In this document: positions 25,027 to 32,033 of the stretch, piece after piece
Position numbering within the stretch: position 1 is the stretch's first letter
How the letters are laid out: every line of letters begins with the position of its first letter
Assembly (NCBI GenBank): GCA_003452915.1
Contig: DMMZ01000026.1
Coordinates: forward strand, 87,978 to 143,596
Source: Clostridiales bacterium
Lineage (GTDB): Bacteria; Bacillota; Clostridia; Oscillospirales; CAG-382
Length of the DNA: 55,619 bases
Direction: 5' to 3'
Notes under the pieces: model-generated
What the model was told of the DNA's origin: nothing
Databases searched by the model: none
Seen by the model: the letters and a program-made list of their open reading frames with translations, nothing else
Position numbers and translations under genes: made by a program

Positions 25027-25055
25027 TTGAATATATTTTAAATTCATAATATAAT
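25027..25055 (+). promoter_or_regulatory. Predicted sigma-A promoter for leader copy 2 and its genes
   Basis: TTGAAT (25027-25032), 17-bp spacer, TATAAT (25050-25055). The transcript would carry about 310 nt of leader before the membrane-protein ATG. Between 24875 and 25104 I see only this promoter and the divergent one. Confidence 0.75.
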
Positions 25056-25104
25056 ATAGAATCATCTTATGAAAATCTAAATATAATTAAAGAAGGAAGT
25101 TAGC

Positions 25105-25275
25105 GTGAAAAATGTAAGAAATAGAGGTATATCGGCATGTACCAAAGGAACAATGTCGTGTACCTCTCGAGTTTTACATTACAATTTATGCCCAGCAAAG
25201 CGTGGAGGTTATTATAAGTTTGAAAATAAAATTTTTAAACACGGTTTTGTGCCTTTACTACAAAAGGTGCAGTAA
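25105..25275 (+). CDS. Possible 56-residue small protein in the leader
   Basis: GTG 25105 has a strong AAGGAAG five or six bases upstream and opens a 56-codon frame ending at TAA 25275. The product is basic with four Cys, starting MKNVRNRGISACTKGTMSC and ending GFVPLLQKVQ; I recognise no family. The same DNA can fold: AATGTAA (25111) with TTACATT (about 25175), and AGAGGTA with TACCTCT inside. The 3' third overlaps leader copy 2, whose other copies carry frame-breaking indels, so that part is not conserved as protein. It may be a leader peptide or a chance frame. Confidence 0.3.
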   Translation: MKNVRNRGISACTKGTMSCTSRVLHYNLCPAKRGGYYKFENKIFKHGFVPLLQKVQ

Positions 25276-25372
25276 TCCGTCTGTTGCCGGAACGGCATAA
25301 TTCTAATGAATGAAAGTGCAACTTTCATACAATGCTGTTGGCGTAAACGCCCGGAAAGGCATGGTCATAAAT
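25218..25372 (+). promoter_or_regulatory. Repeated 5' leader element, copy 2 (before membrane protein)
   Basis: The 5' hairpin is GTTTGAAAAT (25218-25227) with ATTTTTAAAC (25231-25240), including one G-T pair where copy 1 has G-C. TTGTGCC follows at 25247-25253. GTGCCTTT (25249-25256) can pair with AAAGGCAT (25355-25362), and GCCG-gaa-CGGC and AGTGCAACTTTCAT-region stems lie between. The GGCG-TAAA-CGCC hairpin is at 25340-25351. The ATG of the membrane protein follows at 25373. GTGGAGG (25202-25208) precedes the element. Confidence 0.7.
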
Positions 25373-26050
25373 ATGAAAGAAAGAAAACTGGACGGTTTTG
25401 TATTTAATTTTACAATATATTTTATCTCGTTGTTGATCGCATCTCTTATGCCGTTTTTTGCAAGATTCGTTTTATCTTTTTTTATAGAAACGCCTGGTAT
25501 AGCTGAACTGCAGGCTGATGGTTCTTATCTTTTTAATGTTATATACCCCATTATGGGTAGTGTAACTATTGCTGTCTTTTTATTTGGTGGTTATTTAGCT
25601 TGTTATATTGCCGGATATAAAATTGCATATAAAATAAGAACAGCACAAAAAATACGAAAGATAAAGTTACAGATTATTACAACCGGAATAGCAATTTTTA
25701 TCTGGAATTTATATATGGGCTTTACCTCTTCATTTATGGGATTGTATTCAATACAATTCTGGTATCCGTCAGCACTTACCGCTTCTCTTTTTGGATTAGT
25801 AGATAAAAAGAACCTGCTTTTTTACTTGCAGGATTCCGATATAGACATGAGCAACTTCGTGATAGCCGGTATCAATTCCACAATCGGCTTTTTCATCCTC
25901 GCATATGCTATTATTATTTCAATTCCATTTATGATTTTTGCTTATATAGGTAGATTGAAAGGTGAGGTTGATGGACTTGATTCGATTGCAAAGTATGTAA
26001 ATGAGTTAAAAAACGAAACTACTACAAAGAATGAATTAAAAAATGGTTGA
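25373..26050 (+). CDS. Four-helix membrane protein of unknown function
   Basis: A 225-residue protein with no family I recognise. Hydrophobic segments are at about 10-38 (FTIYFISLLIASLMPFFARF), 58-90, 103-125 and 168-197; a basic loop KIRTAQKIRKIKLQ lies between the second and third. The C terminus (LNELKNETTTKNELKNG-like) is charged and cytoplasmic. The frame is open back to 25310, but that region is the repeated leader RNA, so ATG 25373 is preferred, by analogy with hflX and the cohesin-like gene where the leader also ends at the start codon. No Shine-Dalgarno is close to this ATG. Confidence 0.6.
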   Translation: MKERKLDGFVFNFTIYFISLLIASLMPFFARFVLSFFIETPGIAELQADGSYLFNVIYPIMGSVTIAVFLFGGYLACYIAGYKIAYKIRTAQKIRKIKLQIITTGIAIFIWNLYMGFTSSFMGLYSIQFWYPSALTASLFGLVDKKNLLFYLQDSDIDMSNFVIAGINSTIGFFILAYAIIISIPFMIFAYIGRLKGEVDGLDSIAKYVNELKNETTTKNELKNG

Positions 26051-26075
26051 AAAAGCCGCTTCAGCAGCGGCTTTT
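26051..26075. terminator. Bidirectional intrinsic terminator
   Basis: AAAAGCCGCT (26051-26060) and AGCGGCTTTT (26066-26075) form a perfect 10-bp stem around TCAGC, serving the converging membrane-protein and subtilase genes. Confidence 0.9.
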
Positions 26076-26086
26076 AATAGTAATTA

Positions 26087-27589
26087 TTAATACGGCGGGA
26101 AATAAAACGTCTGATAAAAATACCTCTGTACCATTAAATAATCAACTGATGTGACAGTACCGCTATTATTGACATCTGCAGCATCTAATTGCTGTGCAGT
26201 GGGTGTATATGTACCAAGGAAAATCCTTTGAATTATCAGATAATCCGTGGAAGTGATCCGGCCGTCTCCGGTTACATCACCTTTTGAATAAGCAGGTCTT
26301 ACTTCATTGTATAAATAATTTACCGCGTTTATCAGGCTCAGCCGTCCGTCGGTCACGCACTTATTATCAAACGCGGAGCAATAAACAGTAGTATTTAACA
26401 GTAAATCTTTGACCTGCAGCGGAGTAAGGTGCGTGGCGTGTGCCATGATAACGGCGGCAGCTGCGGCAACATGCGGTGCGGCATATGAGGTTCCTAGTTT
26501 ATATCCATATGTATTATTTAGTGTTGTGGAATATACCCAGTCTCCCGGAGCGAATAAGTCAACATATGTTGCTCCATAATTAGAAAAAGAGGGAAGTTCA
26601 TCTAAAGAACCACTCGCACCAACTACAATCCAATTTTCAATATCATTACATTTTCCGTTTATATTAATATCAATATCTAAACCATCATTTCCTGAAGTTG
26701 TTATGAAAAGACCGTTATAGTTATTCACGGCTGTTTCTAAAAGTGTAGATCGACTTGATAATTCATAACTCATATTTAAAATATCAATTCCATAAGTGGC
26801 AGCATAATTCACCGCATCTATCCTTGTACTTACATATGCATTTCCTGTGGAATCATATGATACTTTCAAGGGTACCATAGTTACACTTTTGTTGACTCCG
26901 ACAACTCCAGTTCCGTTGACATCAGCTCCAATAATACCAGCAATGAAAGTACCATGACCATTAATGTCAGTAACATCACTTGTATTTAAATAAATGTTCT
27001 TGGCTAAAGTAAAGTCAACATTGCCAATCAAGTCATTGTGGGAATAATCAATACCTGAATCAATTATACCTACAGTAACTGTCGATTTACCAGTAAATCC
27101 TTTATCCCAAGCTGCTCCTACACCGATTTTATCCAATGAATATTGGTAGCTCGATAATGAGTCATATGTATAATTAAGAATATCAATATAATTAGGTTCA
27201 GCGATTTCAACATCATCCCTTTTAATAATCTGTTCTAAGATTTCAACCATATCATTTTTATCGCTCAACTTTAATAAATAAAAATCTCTGTAATTACTTA
27301 GATTCAATAAGCTTTCTTCTTTGTTATATTCAATTGAATAGGGAAGTTCGTCAACTAAAGGATTAAATGTAAGTTTTTTAATCATTTCTGTCTCAATATT
27401 TTCAAAGATTGTATTGACAGAATCTTTTCTATAAATTCCGCTTACTTCTTTTTTCATAGCGACGATAATTTCACCTGGAGCATAATTGCATTTGTTCATC
27501 ATTTCAACGAGCGAATTTTCTAATTCTTCATTAATAGCTGCATTTACATTTGTCATGAAAAAATAAAATGTTTTTAATTTTCCTGACAA
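26087..27589 (-). CDS. Subtilisin-like S8 serine protease with C-terminal dockerin
   Basis: About 500 residues. A propeptide-like region (about 15-135) is followed by the S8 catalytic domain: Asp in GIIDSGIDYSHNDL, His in DINGHGTFIAGIIG and Ser in GTSYAAPHVAAAAAV. The C-terminal 62 residues form a two-loop type I dockerin (DVTGDGRITSTDYL and DVNNSGTVTSVDYL) ending FYFPPY. The frame begins at TTG 27589 with no ribosome site; ATG 27556 is the only other early start. A normal signal peptide is missing: only KTFYFFMTNVNA remains, though export is expected for a dockerin enzyme. The start is therefore uncertain and the 5' end may be damaged. Confidence 0.82.
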   Translation of the reverse strand: MSGKLKTFYFFMTNVNAAINEELENSLVEMMNKCNYAPGEIIVAMKKEVSGIYRKDSVNTIFENIETEMIKKLTFNPLVDELPYSIEYNKEESLLNLSNYRDFYLLKLSDKNDMVEILEQIIKRDDVEIAEPNYIDILNYTYDSLSSYQYSLDKIGVGAAWDKGFTGKSTVTVGIIDSGIDYSHNDLIGNVDFTLAKNIYLNTSDVTDINGHGTFIAGIIGADVNGTGVVGVNKSVTMVPLKVSYDSTGNAYVSTRIDAVNYAATYGIDILNMSYELSSRSTLLETAVNNYNGLFITTSGNDGLDIDININGKCNDIENWIVVGASGSLDELPSFSNYGATYVDLFAPGDWVYSTTLNNTYGYKLGTSYAAPHVAAAAAVIMAHATHLTPLQVKDLLLNTTVYCSAFDNKCVTDGRLSLINAVNYLYNEVRPAYSKGDVTGDGRITSTDYLIIQRIFLGTYTPTAQQLDAADVNNSGTVTSVDYLMVQRYFYQTFYFPPY

Positions 27590-27610
27590 TAGAAAACAAC
27601 TAAATTACTT

Positions 27611-28306
27611 TCATTTAAAACGATTCGGGTTGAAATACCAATAAAGGTCTTGTATATCATCCTCTGAAATCAACCCAGTTTCATAAGCTGTTTCTAAATT
27701 AACAAATGATGAATCCTTATAAACCGTTAATGTTTGACCGTCCGGATATACAAATTCATATCCAGCTACAAATTCGCTTGTTATAGCATCAGGCCAGCCT
27801 ACTTCTCGATGCGATATAAAAAGCGAGTAGCAACTGCTATATGGACCGTAATAATCTCCAACAATTATATCCGACACAGTTACGCTTTCAACATGTTCTT
27901 CTCCATACTCAGCTTTAAAATATTCAACATAATCCATTTTAATTGTTTCTATTTGTTCTTCTGTCAAAGGGATTTGGGTTTGTAAAACATCCGGCGGGAA
28001 ATAATACGTTTGGTAAAAATATCTGCGTACCATTAAATAATCAACTGAAGCTATTTTACCATCTTTATTAACATCCGCGGCAAATAATTGCTGTACAGTG
28101 GGCGTTAATGTTCCCAGAAAAATCCTTTTTAACATCAGATAGTCCACAGAGGTTATCTGTCCGTCTCCGTTTAAATCGCCTTTTGAATAAGCAGGCCTTG
28201 TTTCATTTTCTGAGTTTTCACTAATTTCCGCATATACAGGTAACAGGGACATTGAAACAAGAAAAACAAGGCATAAAAAAAATCCGATAATTCTACTAAT
28301 TTTCAA
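27611..28306 (-). CDS. Secreted dockerin protein with unknown C-terminal domain
   Basis: A 231-residue protein with a clean signal peptide (IIGFFLCLVFLVSMSLLPVYA). Residues about 36-105 are a dockerin with two complete calcium loops (DLNGDGQITSVDYL and DVNKDGKIASVDYL), preceded by RPAYSKG and followed by YYFPP. Dockerins are usually C-terminal; here it is N-terminal and is followed by about 125 acidic, beta-rich residues (YVEYFKAEYGEEHVESVTV, then WPDAITSEF) that I cannot assign. The dockerin is nearly the same as that of the protease encoded 21 nt downstream, so the pair is likely cotranscribed and shares a binding partner. Confidence 0.75.
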   Translation of the reverse strand: MKISRIIGFFLCLVFLVSMSLLPVYAEISENSENETRPAYSKGDLNGDGQITSVDYLMLKRIFLGTLTPTVQQLFAADVNKDGKIASVDYLMVRRYFYQTYYFPPDVLQTQIPLTEEQIETIKMDYVEYFKAEYGEEHVESVTVSDIIVGDYYGPYSSCYSLFISHREVGWPDAITSEFVAGYEFVYPDGQTLTVYKDSSFVNLETAYETGLISEDDIQDLYWYFNPNRFK

Positions 28307-28477
28307 AAAAATTCCTCCATAAAAAGATATTTCTTTATTATTAATATTATAGCATTATTGGATATTTATGTCAATATATTTATAGAATAATTTTTGTAAT
28401 ATGAAAATACATAAAAATTATATGTAATAGAATAACATGTATCTATATAAGATTAAATACAATAAACATAAATCAAA

Positions 28478-28502
28478 CAGGAAACAGCTGCTCCGTTTCC
28501 TG
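28478..28502 (-). terminator. Terminator of the acyl-CoA ligase gene
   Basis: CAGGAAAC (28478-28485) pairs exactly with GTTTCCTG (28495-28502); on the minus strand it is followed by TTTGATTT. Between 28307 and 28477 I see only A/T-rich DNA. Confidence 0.7.
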
Positions 28503-28517
28503 TTTCACTAATTTTAT

Positions 28518-30251
28518 TTATTCATCCCTTACATTCTCACCAAAACGCTTAATCTTCTGTGTTGTTGTCTTTTCGAATTCTTTATCTTTTATAATAAAGC
28601 TCTTGATACGCTTATATGATGGAAGTTTTTCGTTTATTTCTGCAACAGCTTTTTTCATAAGCTCGTATACTTCTTCTTTGGTAGGAACAGCAACCTGCAG
28701 AGCTTCTTTTATTGCATCAATATTGGGCAGAATCTTTGCCTTAACATAAACATCCTCTACACCGCTAGCACCGATAATGATTGCATCTGCTATTAGTCTG
28801 TTATTGTTTAGTCGGATTTCTATTTCCTCCGGATAAATGTTCTTGCCGTTTTTAGTTATTATTACATTCTTAATTCTTCCCGTGATATACAAATAACCTT
28901 CTTGATCAATATAACCAAGGTCACCTGTATGGAACCAGCCGTCTCTTATGACAGCGTCGGTTGCAGCTTTATCCTTATAATAACCCTGCATGATGTTTTC
29001 GCCACGTGCTATTATCTCGCCTATTCCCTCATTGTCGGGGTTGAAAATTCTTATTTCCACACCCGGAATAGGAAGTCCGGTCGAATCGCTCTTCATAAAG
29101 AAATCGTTATTTCCTGCCAAAAGCGGTGCACATTCGGTTAAACCATAACCTTGTAGCACACGGACACCCATTATGCCGAGCCTATCAATAATTTCCTTAT
29201 CAATACCTGCAGCACCTACAATAAAGGTGTGCATTCTACCGCCCAAGGAATTCTTGATCTTACGCTTAATTACCAGAAGTATATAAAACGGAAGTGATTT
29301 TAGAAGTGTGGTAAAATCCATATCTTTTGTTTTTTCTTTTAACTTAGCAGGTAGGTTTTCTCTTATAGAATCCTCCATCTTCTGCGATACTTTTTCCAAA
29401 AGCAACGGAACTGTAACTATTATACTAGGATGATACTCTCCGATGTTTTTGTAAATATATCGCAGTCCATCGAAGTAGGTTATACAAGCACCGTTGTAAA
29501 TAATCGTTAAGAAACCCATTGTACATTCATAAGTGTGGTGCAAAGGAAGAATGGATAATACCCTATCCCTGCTTTTTACCTTAACCATTTTCGACACTGA
29601 TATGATGTTGGTGCAGATATTGTGGTGAGAAAGGCATACACCTTTTGCGTTGCCTGTTGTACCTGATGTGAAAATTAAAATTTTGGATGCCTTATTGTCT
29701 ATAGAAAGACTTTCAACCTCGGTGTTTCCGCCTGTATAAAGCTCTTCACCTTTTTTAACAAGCTCTGCAACCGACATTGCTTTTGTTTTATTATTTTCCG
29801 AACGTGTTTTAAAAAAAATAATATCTTCTTTAAGACCACCATTAGCAACCAGTTTTTCTAAATAATTCTCGTCGGCAATAACCGCACAAGTCTCGGAAAT
29901 ATTAATAAAATTCGCCTTGTCCTCGGTAGATATTTCTTTATCAAGTGGAACCACCGTTCCGACAGTCACAGCGGCAAGATAAGTTAATGCCCATTCATAA
30001 CTGTTTACGCCTGTTACAGCAATAGGCTTATCCTTAAGTCCCATTGACAGAAAAGCCGTTGCAAGAGAAAGATAATCGTTCTTTAACCTGTCATAAGTAA
30101 TTTTTGTATAATTATCTTCTCCATCCTTGATAAAAAAAGCTGTTTTTCTGCCAAAAATTCTTGCACTGCCAAAAACAATGTCTCTGATATTTTCGATAAA
30201 TCTGACCTTATACCCTTTTGTTTTGAATTGTTCGTATACTGTTTTATTCAT
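28518..30251 (-). CDS. AMP-dependent long-chain acyl-CoA synthetase family protein
   Basis: A 577-residue adenylate-forming enzyme that would activate a fatty or other carboxylic acid to acyl-AMP and then acyl-CoA. Core motifs: ILIFTSGTTGNAKGV (ATP phosphate loop), GYGLTECAP, GWFHTGDLGYID with YITGRIKN, and catalytic Lys in EKTTTQKIKRF at the C terminus. The insert KEKTKDMDFTTLLKSLPFYILLVIKRKI after the substrate domain is typical of long-chain ligases in Clostridia and may contact membrane. GAGAGG precedes ATG 30251. It stands alone, divergent from the hydrogenase operon, so its partner (acyl-ACP or phospholipid pathway) is not indicated. Confidence 0.87.
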   Translation of the reverse strand: MNKTVYEQFKTKGYKVRFIENIRDIVFGSARIFGRKTAFFIKDGEDNYTKITYDRLKNDYLSLATAFLSMGLKDKPIAVTGVNSYEWALTYLAAVTVGTVVPLDKEISTEDKANFINISETCAVIADENYLEKLVANGGLKEDIIFFKTRSENNKTKAMSVAELVKKGEELYTGGNTEVESLSIDNKASKILIFTSGTTGNAKGVCLSHHNICTNIISVSKMVKVKSRDRVLSILPLHHTYECTMGFLTIIYNGACITYFDGLRYIYKNIGEYHPSIIVTVPLLLEKVSQKMEDSIRENLPAKLKEKTKDMDFTTLLKSLPFYILLVIKRKIKNSLGGRMHTFIVGAAGIDKEIIDRLGIMGVRVLQGYGLTECAPLLAGNNDFFMKSDSTGLPIPGVEIRIFNPDNEGIGEIIARGENIMQGYYKDKAATDAVIRDGWFHTGDLGYIDQEGYLYITGRIKNVIITKNGKNIYPEEIEIRLNNNRLIADAIIIGASGVEDVYVKAKILPNIDAIKEALQVAVPTKEEVYELMKKAVAEINEKLPSYKRIKSFIIKDKEFEKTTTQKIKRFGENVRDE

Positions 30252-30517
30252 TTTTAAGACCTCTCGTTGTAAACAACAATTTTTATATTATTATTTTTCC
30301 ACCATTTTTGTTTTTTATCAAGCAATAATATATTAAATAAACTATATCACAGTTTGAAAATTTTTACAACTATATATCTATTAATAATCACACATATTTG
30401 AGCTCTGATTTTTAGTAAATAAAATGAATATTGAAAACAATACAGCACTTGAGATAAGAAAATTAATTCTTCAAAAGTTAGCCTAAAAAAATATAAAATA
30501 TGTTAATTAAACATTGA

Positions 30518-30556
30518 CTGCTTGAGGTGATTCACATCATTTTAAGCAGCTTTTTT
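30518..30556 (+). terminator. Terminator-like hairpin upstream of the hydrogenase promoter
   Basis: CTGCTT (30518-30523) with AAGCAG (30544-30549), plus inner TGAT/ATCA, followed by six T. The rest of the 30252-30717 gap is A/T-rich with one unconvincing 20-codon frame at 30424-30486. It may insulate the operon from upstream transcripts. Confidence 0.65.
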
Positions 30557-30586
30557 ATTCGATATAAAAAAATCGATAAAAATGTA

Positions 30587-30615
30587 TTGATTTTTTTATA
30601 TCCATGTGCTAATAT
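30587..30615 (+). promoter_or_regulatory. Predicted promoter of the hydrogenase operon
   Basis: TTGATT (30587-30592), 17-bp spacer, TAATAT (30610-30615) with TGTGC just before the -10. About 60 nt downstream, TTGTTAATAAATATAA (about 30682-30697) has one perfect TTGTTAA half of the Rex (NADH sensor) box and a poor second half, so redox control is possible but unproven. Confidence 0.65.
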
Positions 30616-30729
30616 ATATAGTTGAATGAGAGTGCAGAATAATATCGTTTTTAGGTGGATTATTTTTGCAAAACCATTAATTTTGTTAATAAATATAATA
30701 ATATTTAATCATATCAGGAGGATAAGTGT

Positions 30730-31209
30730 ATGGCACTTACAAAAGAACAACTCGACAATAAACAGATGGAGCTGGCGGAATACATAGTCACGCATAAAGA
30801 CATAGACGGTCCGCTTATGCCTATTATGCAAAAAGCACAAGAGCTTTTCGGTTTTCTTTCTATGGAAACCATGACTACTATTGCAGATTCTCTTAACATT
30901 CCGGTTTCGGAAGTTTACGGAGTAGCAACCTTTTATTCGCAGTTTTCTCTTACCCCGAAGGGCGAGAAGGTTGTAAGCGTATGCACAGGTACTGCTTGTT
31001 ATGTTAAAGGCGCTCAAGCTATCCTTGACGAAGTTATTAAACAGCTCGGAATAGAAGTCGGACAGACAACATCTGACGGAAAATTTACAATAATGGATAC
31101 ACGTTGCCTTGGCTGCTGTGGACTTGCACCCGTTTTGGTTGTTAACGAGGACGTGTATGGTCGTCTTGTTATAGCTGATGTTAAGGGTATTCTTAATAAA
31201 TATCGCTAA
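30730..31209 (+). CDS. hndA: NuoE/HndA-type [2Fe-2S] subunit of NAD-linked hydrogenase
   Basis: A 159-residue thioredoxin-like ferredoxin subunit that passes electrons between the flavoprotein subunit and other centres of the hydrogenase complex. The four cluster ligands are visible as CTGTACYVKG and DTRCLGCCGLAPVLVVN. The N-terminal helical part (MPIMQKAQELFGFLSMETM) and GVATFYSQF are typical of NuoE. AGGAGG precedes ATG. It is the first gene of the operon although its HndB, HndC and HndD partners come after six inserted genes. It acts in the cytoplasm. Confidence 0.93.
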   Translation: MALTKEQLDNKQMELAEYIVTHKDIDGPLMPIMQKAQELFGFLSMETMTTIADSLNIPVSEVYGVATFYSQFSLTPKGEKVVSVCTGTACYVKGAQAILDEVIKQLGIEVGQTTSDGKFTIMDTRCLGCCGLAPVLVVNEDVYGRLVIADVKGILNKYR

Positions 31210-31212
31210 TAT

Positions 31213-31566
31213 ATGAAAATAAGAGAAATTAAAGAACTACTAGGAGCAAGGGTGCTTTTTGGCGAAGAATCCCTGGAAAAAGATGTTTACAGCGCTTGTG
31301 GAAGCGATATGATGAGTGATGTGCTTGCTTTTGTAAAGGATCAGGCAGTTTTACTCACCGGACTTGTTAATCCGCAGGTGATTCGCACCGCCGAAATGAT
31401 GGACATGAATTGCATTGTCTTTGTACGCAATAAAATACCGTCCGAAGATATGATTGCACTTGCAAAGAATAACGAACTGGTTTTACTTGCAACGCCGCTC
31501 AGAATGTACGAGGCATGCGGCAAATTATATACGAACGGACTTTCCGGCGGTAAATGCAATGAGTGA
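31213..31566 (+). CDS. DRTGG-domain protein
   Basis: A 117-residue single-domain protein similar to the DRTGG domain that is found beside HPr-kinase-like and CBS regulators. KIREIKELLGARVLFGEESLEKDV is the standard opening and SDMMSDVLAFVKDQAVLLTGL the core. There are no catalytic motifs; such domains are thought to be ligand-sensing or oligomerising. It sits 3 nt after hndA and overlaps the next gene by 8 nt. A second DRTGG-like protein is five kilobases of operon away at 33346. Role in hydrogenase control is inferred from context. Confidence 0.8.
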   Translation: MKIREIKELLGARVLFGEESLEKDVYSACGSDMMSDVLAFVKDQAVLLTGLVNPQVIRTAEMMDMNCIVFVRNKIPSEDMIALAKNNELVLLATPLRMYEACGKLYTNGLSGGKCNE

Positions 31567-31987
31567 AGCGATTAAATTTCATTTTGATGTGGACGGTGAA
31601 AACTTTACTTCGGCAGGCGAGGCGTCTGTTCAGATAAAACAGAAACTTCGTCAGCTTGGCTTTGCACCCGATATTATAAGACGGGTTTCGATTTCCATGT
31701 ACGAGGGTGAAATTAATATGGTTATTCACGCCGGTGGCGGTATAGCGGATGTTACTGTCCACCCCGAACAAATAACAATTGTTCTTGAGGATCACGGACC
31801 TGGAATCGCAGATATAGAACTTGCAATGCAGGAAGGCTTTTCCACCGCACCCGATACTGTACGTTCTCTCGGTTTTGGTGCAGGAATGGGATTGCCTAAT
31901 ATGAAGCGCTATACGGATGAAATGCATATCGAATCCGAACTCGGTAAAGGTACGAAACTCACAATGACTGTTAATGTAAATAGATAA
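31559..31987 (+). CDS. GHKL ATP-binding protein, anti-sigma factor (RsbT/RsbW)-like
   Basis: A 142-residue HATPase_c protein starting at ATG 31559 (ATGAGTGA overlap with the DRTGG gene); the open frame back to 31454 lies inside that gene. N-box residues are in YEGEINMVIHAGG, the G1 box is LEDHGPGIADI and the G2 box is GFGAGMGLPNMKRY. This compact layout is that of serine-kinase anti-sigma or switch proteins such as RsbT and SpoIIAB rather than a full histidine kinase. A target protein with a phosphorylatable Ser is not seen nearby. Regulation linked to the sensory hydrogenase next door is plausible. Confidence 0.83.
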   Translation: MSEAIKFHFDVDGENFTSAGEASVQIKQKLRQLGFAPDIIRRVSISMYEGEINMVIHAGGGIADVTVHPEQITIVLEDHGPGIADIELAMQEGFSTAPDTVRSLGFGAGMGLPNMKRYTDEMHIESELGKGTKLTMTVNVNR

Positions 31988-32033
31988 TCTTTAAAGGTAC
32001 AATTCGTGCCCTACAGGGTGTGGAGGTTATTAT

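Noticed and set aside
30424..30486. A 20-codon frame (MNIENNTALEIRKLILQKLA) before the hairpin upstream of the hydrogenase operon.
   Set aside because: There is no ribosome site and the surrounding DNA is A/T-rich; a chance frame is likely.
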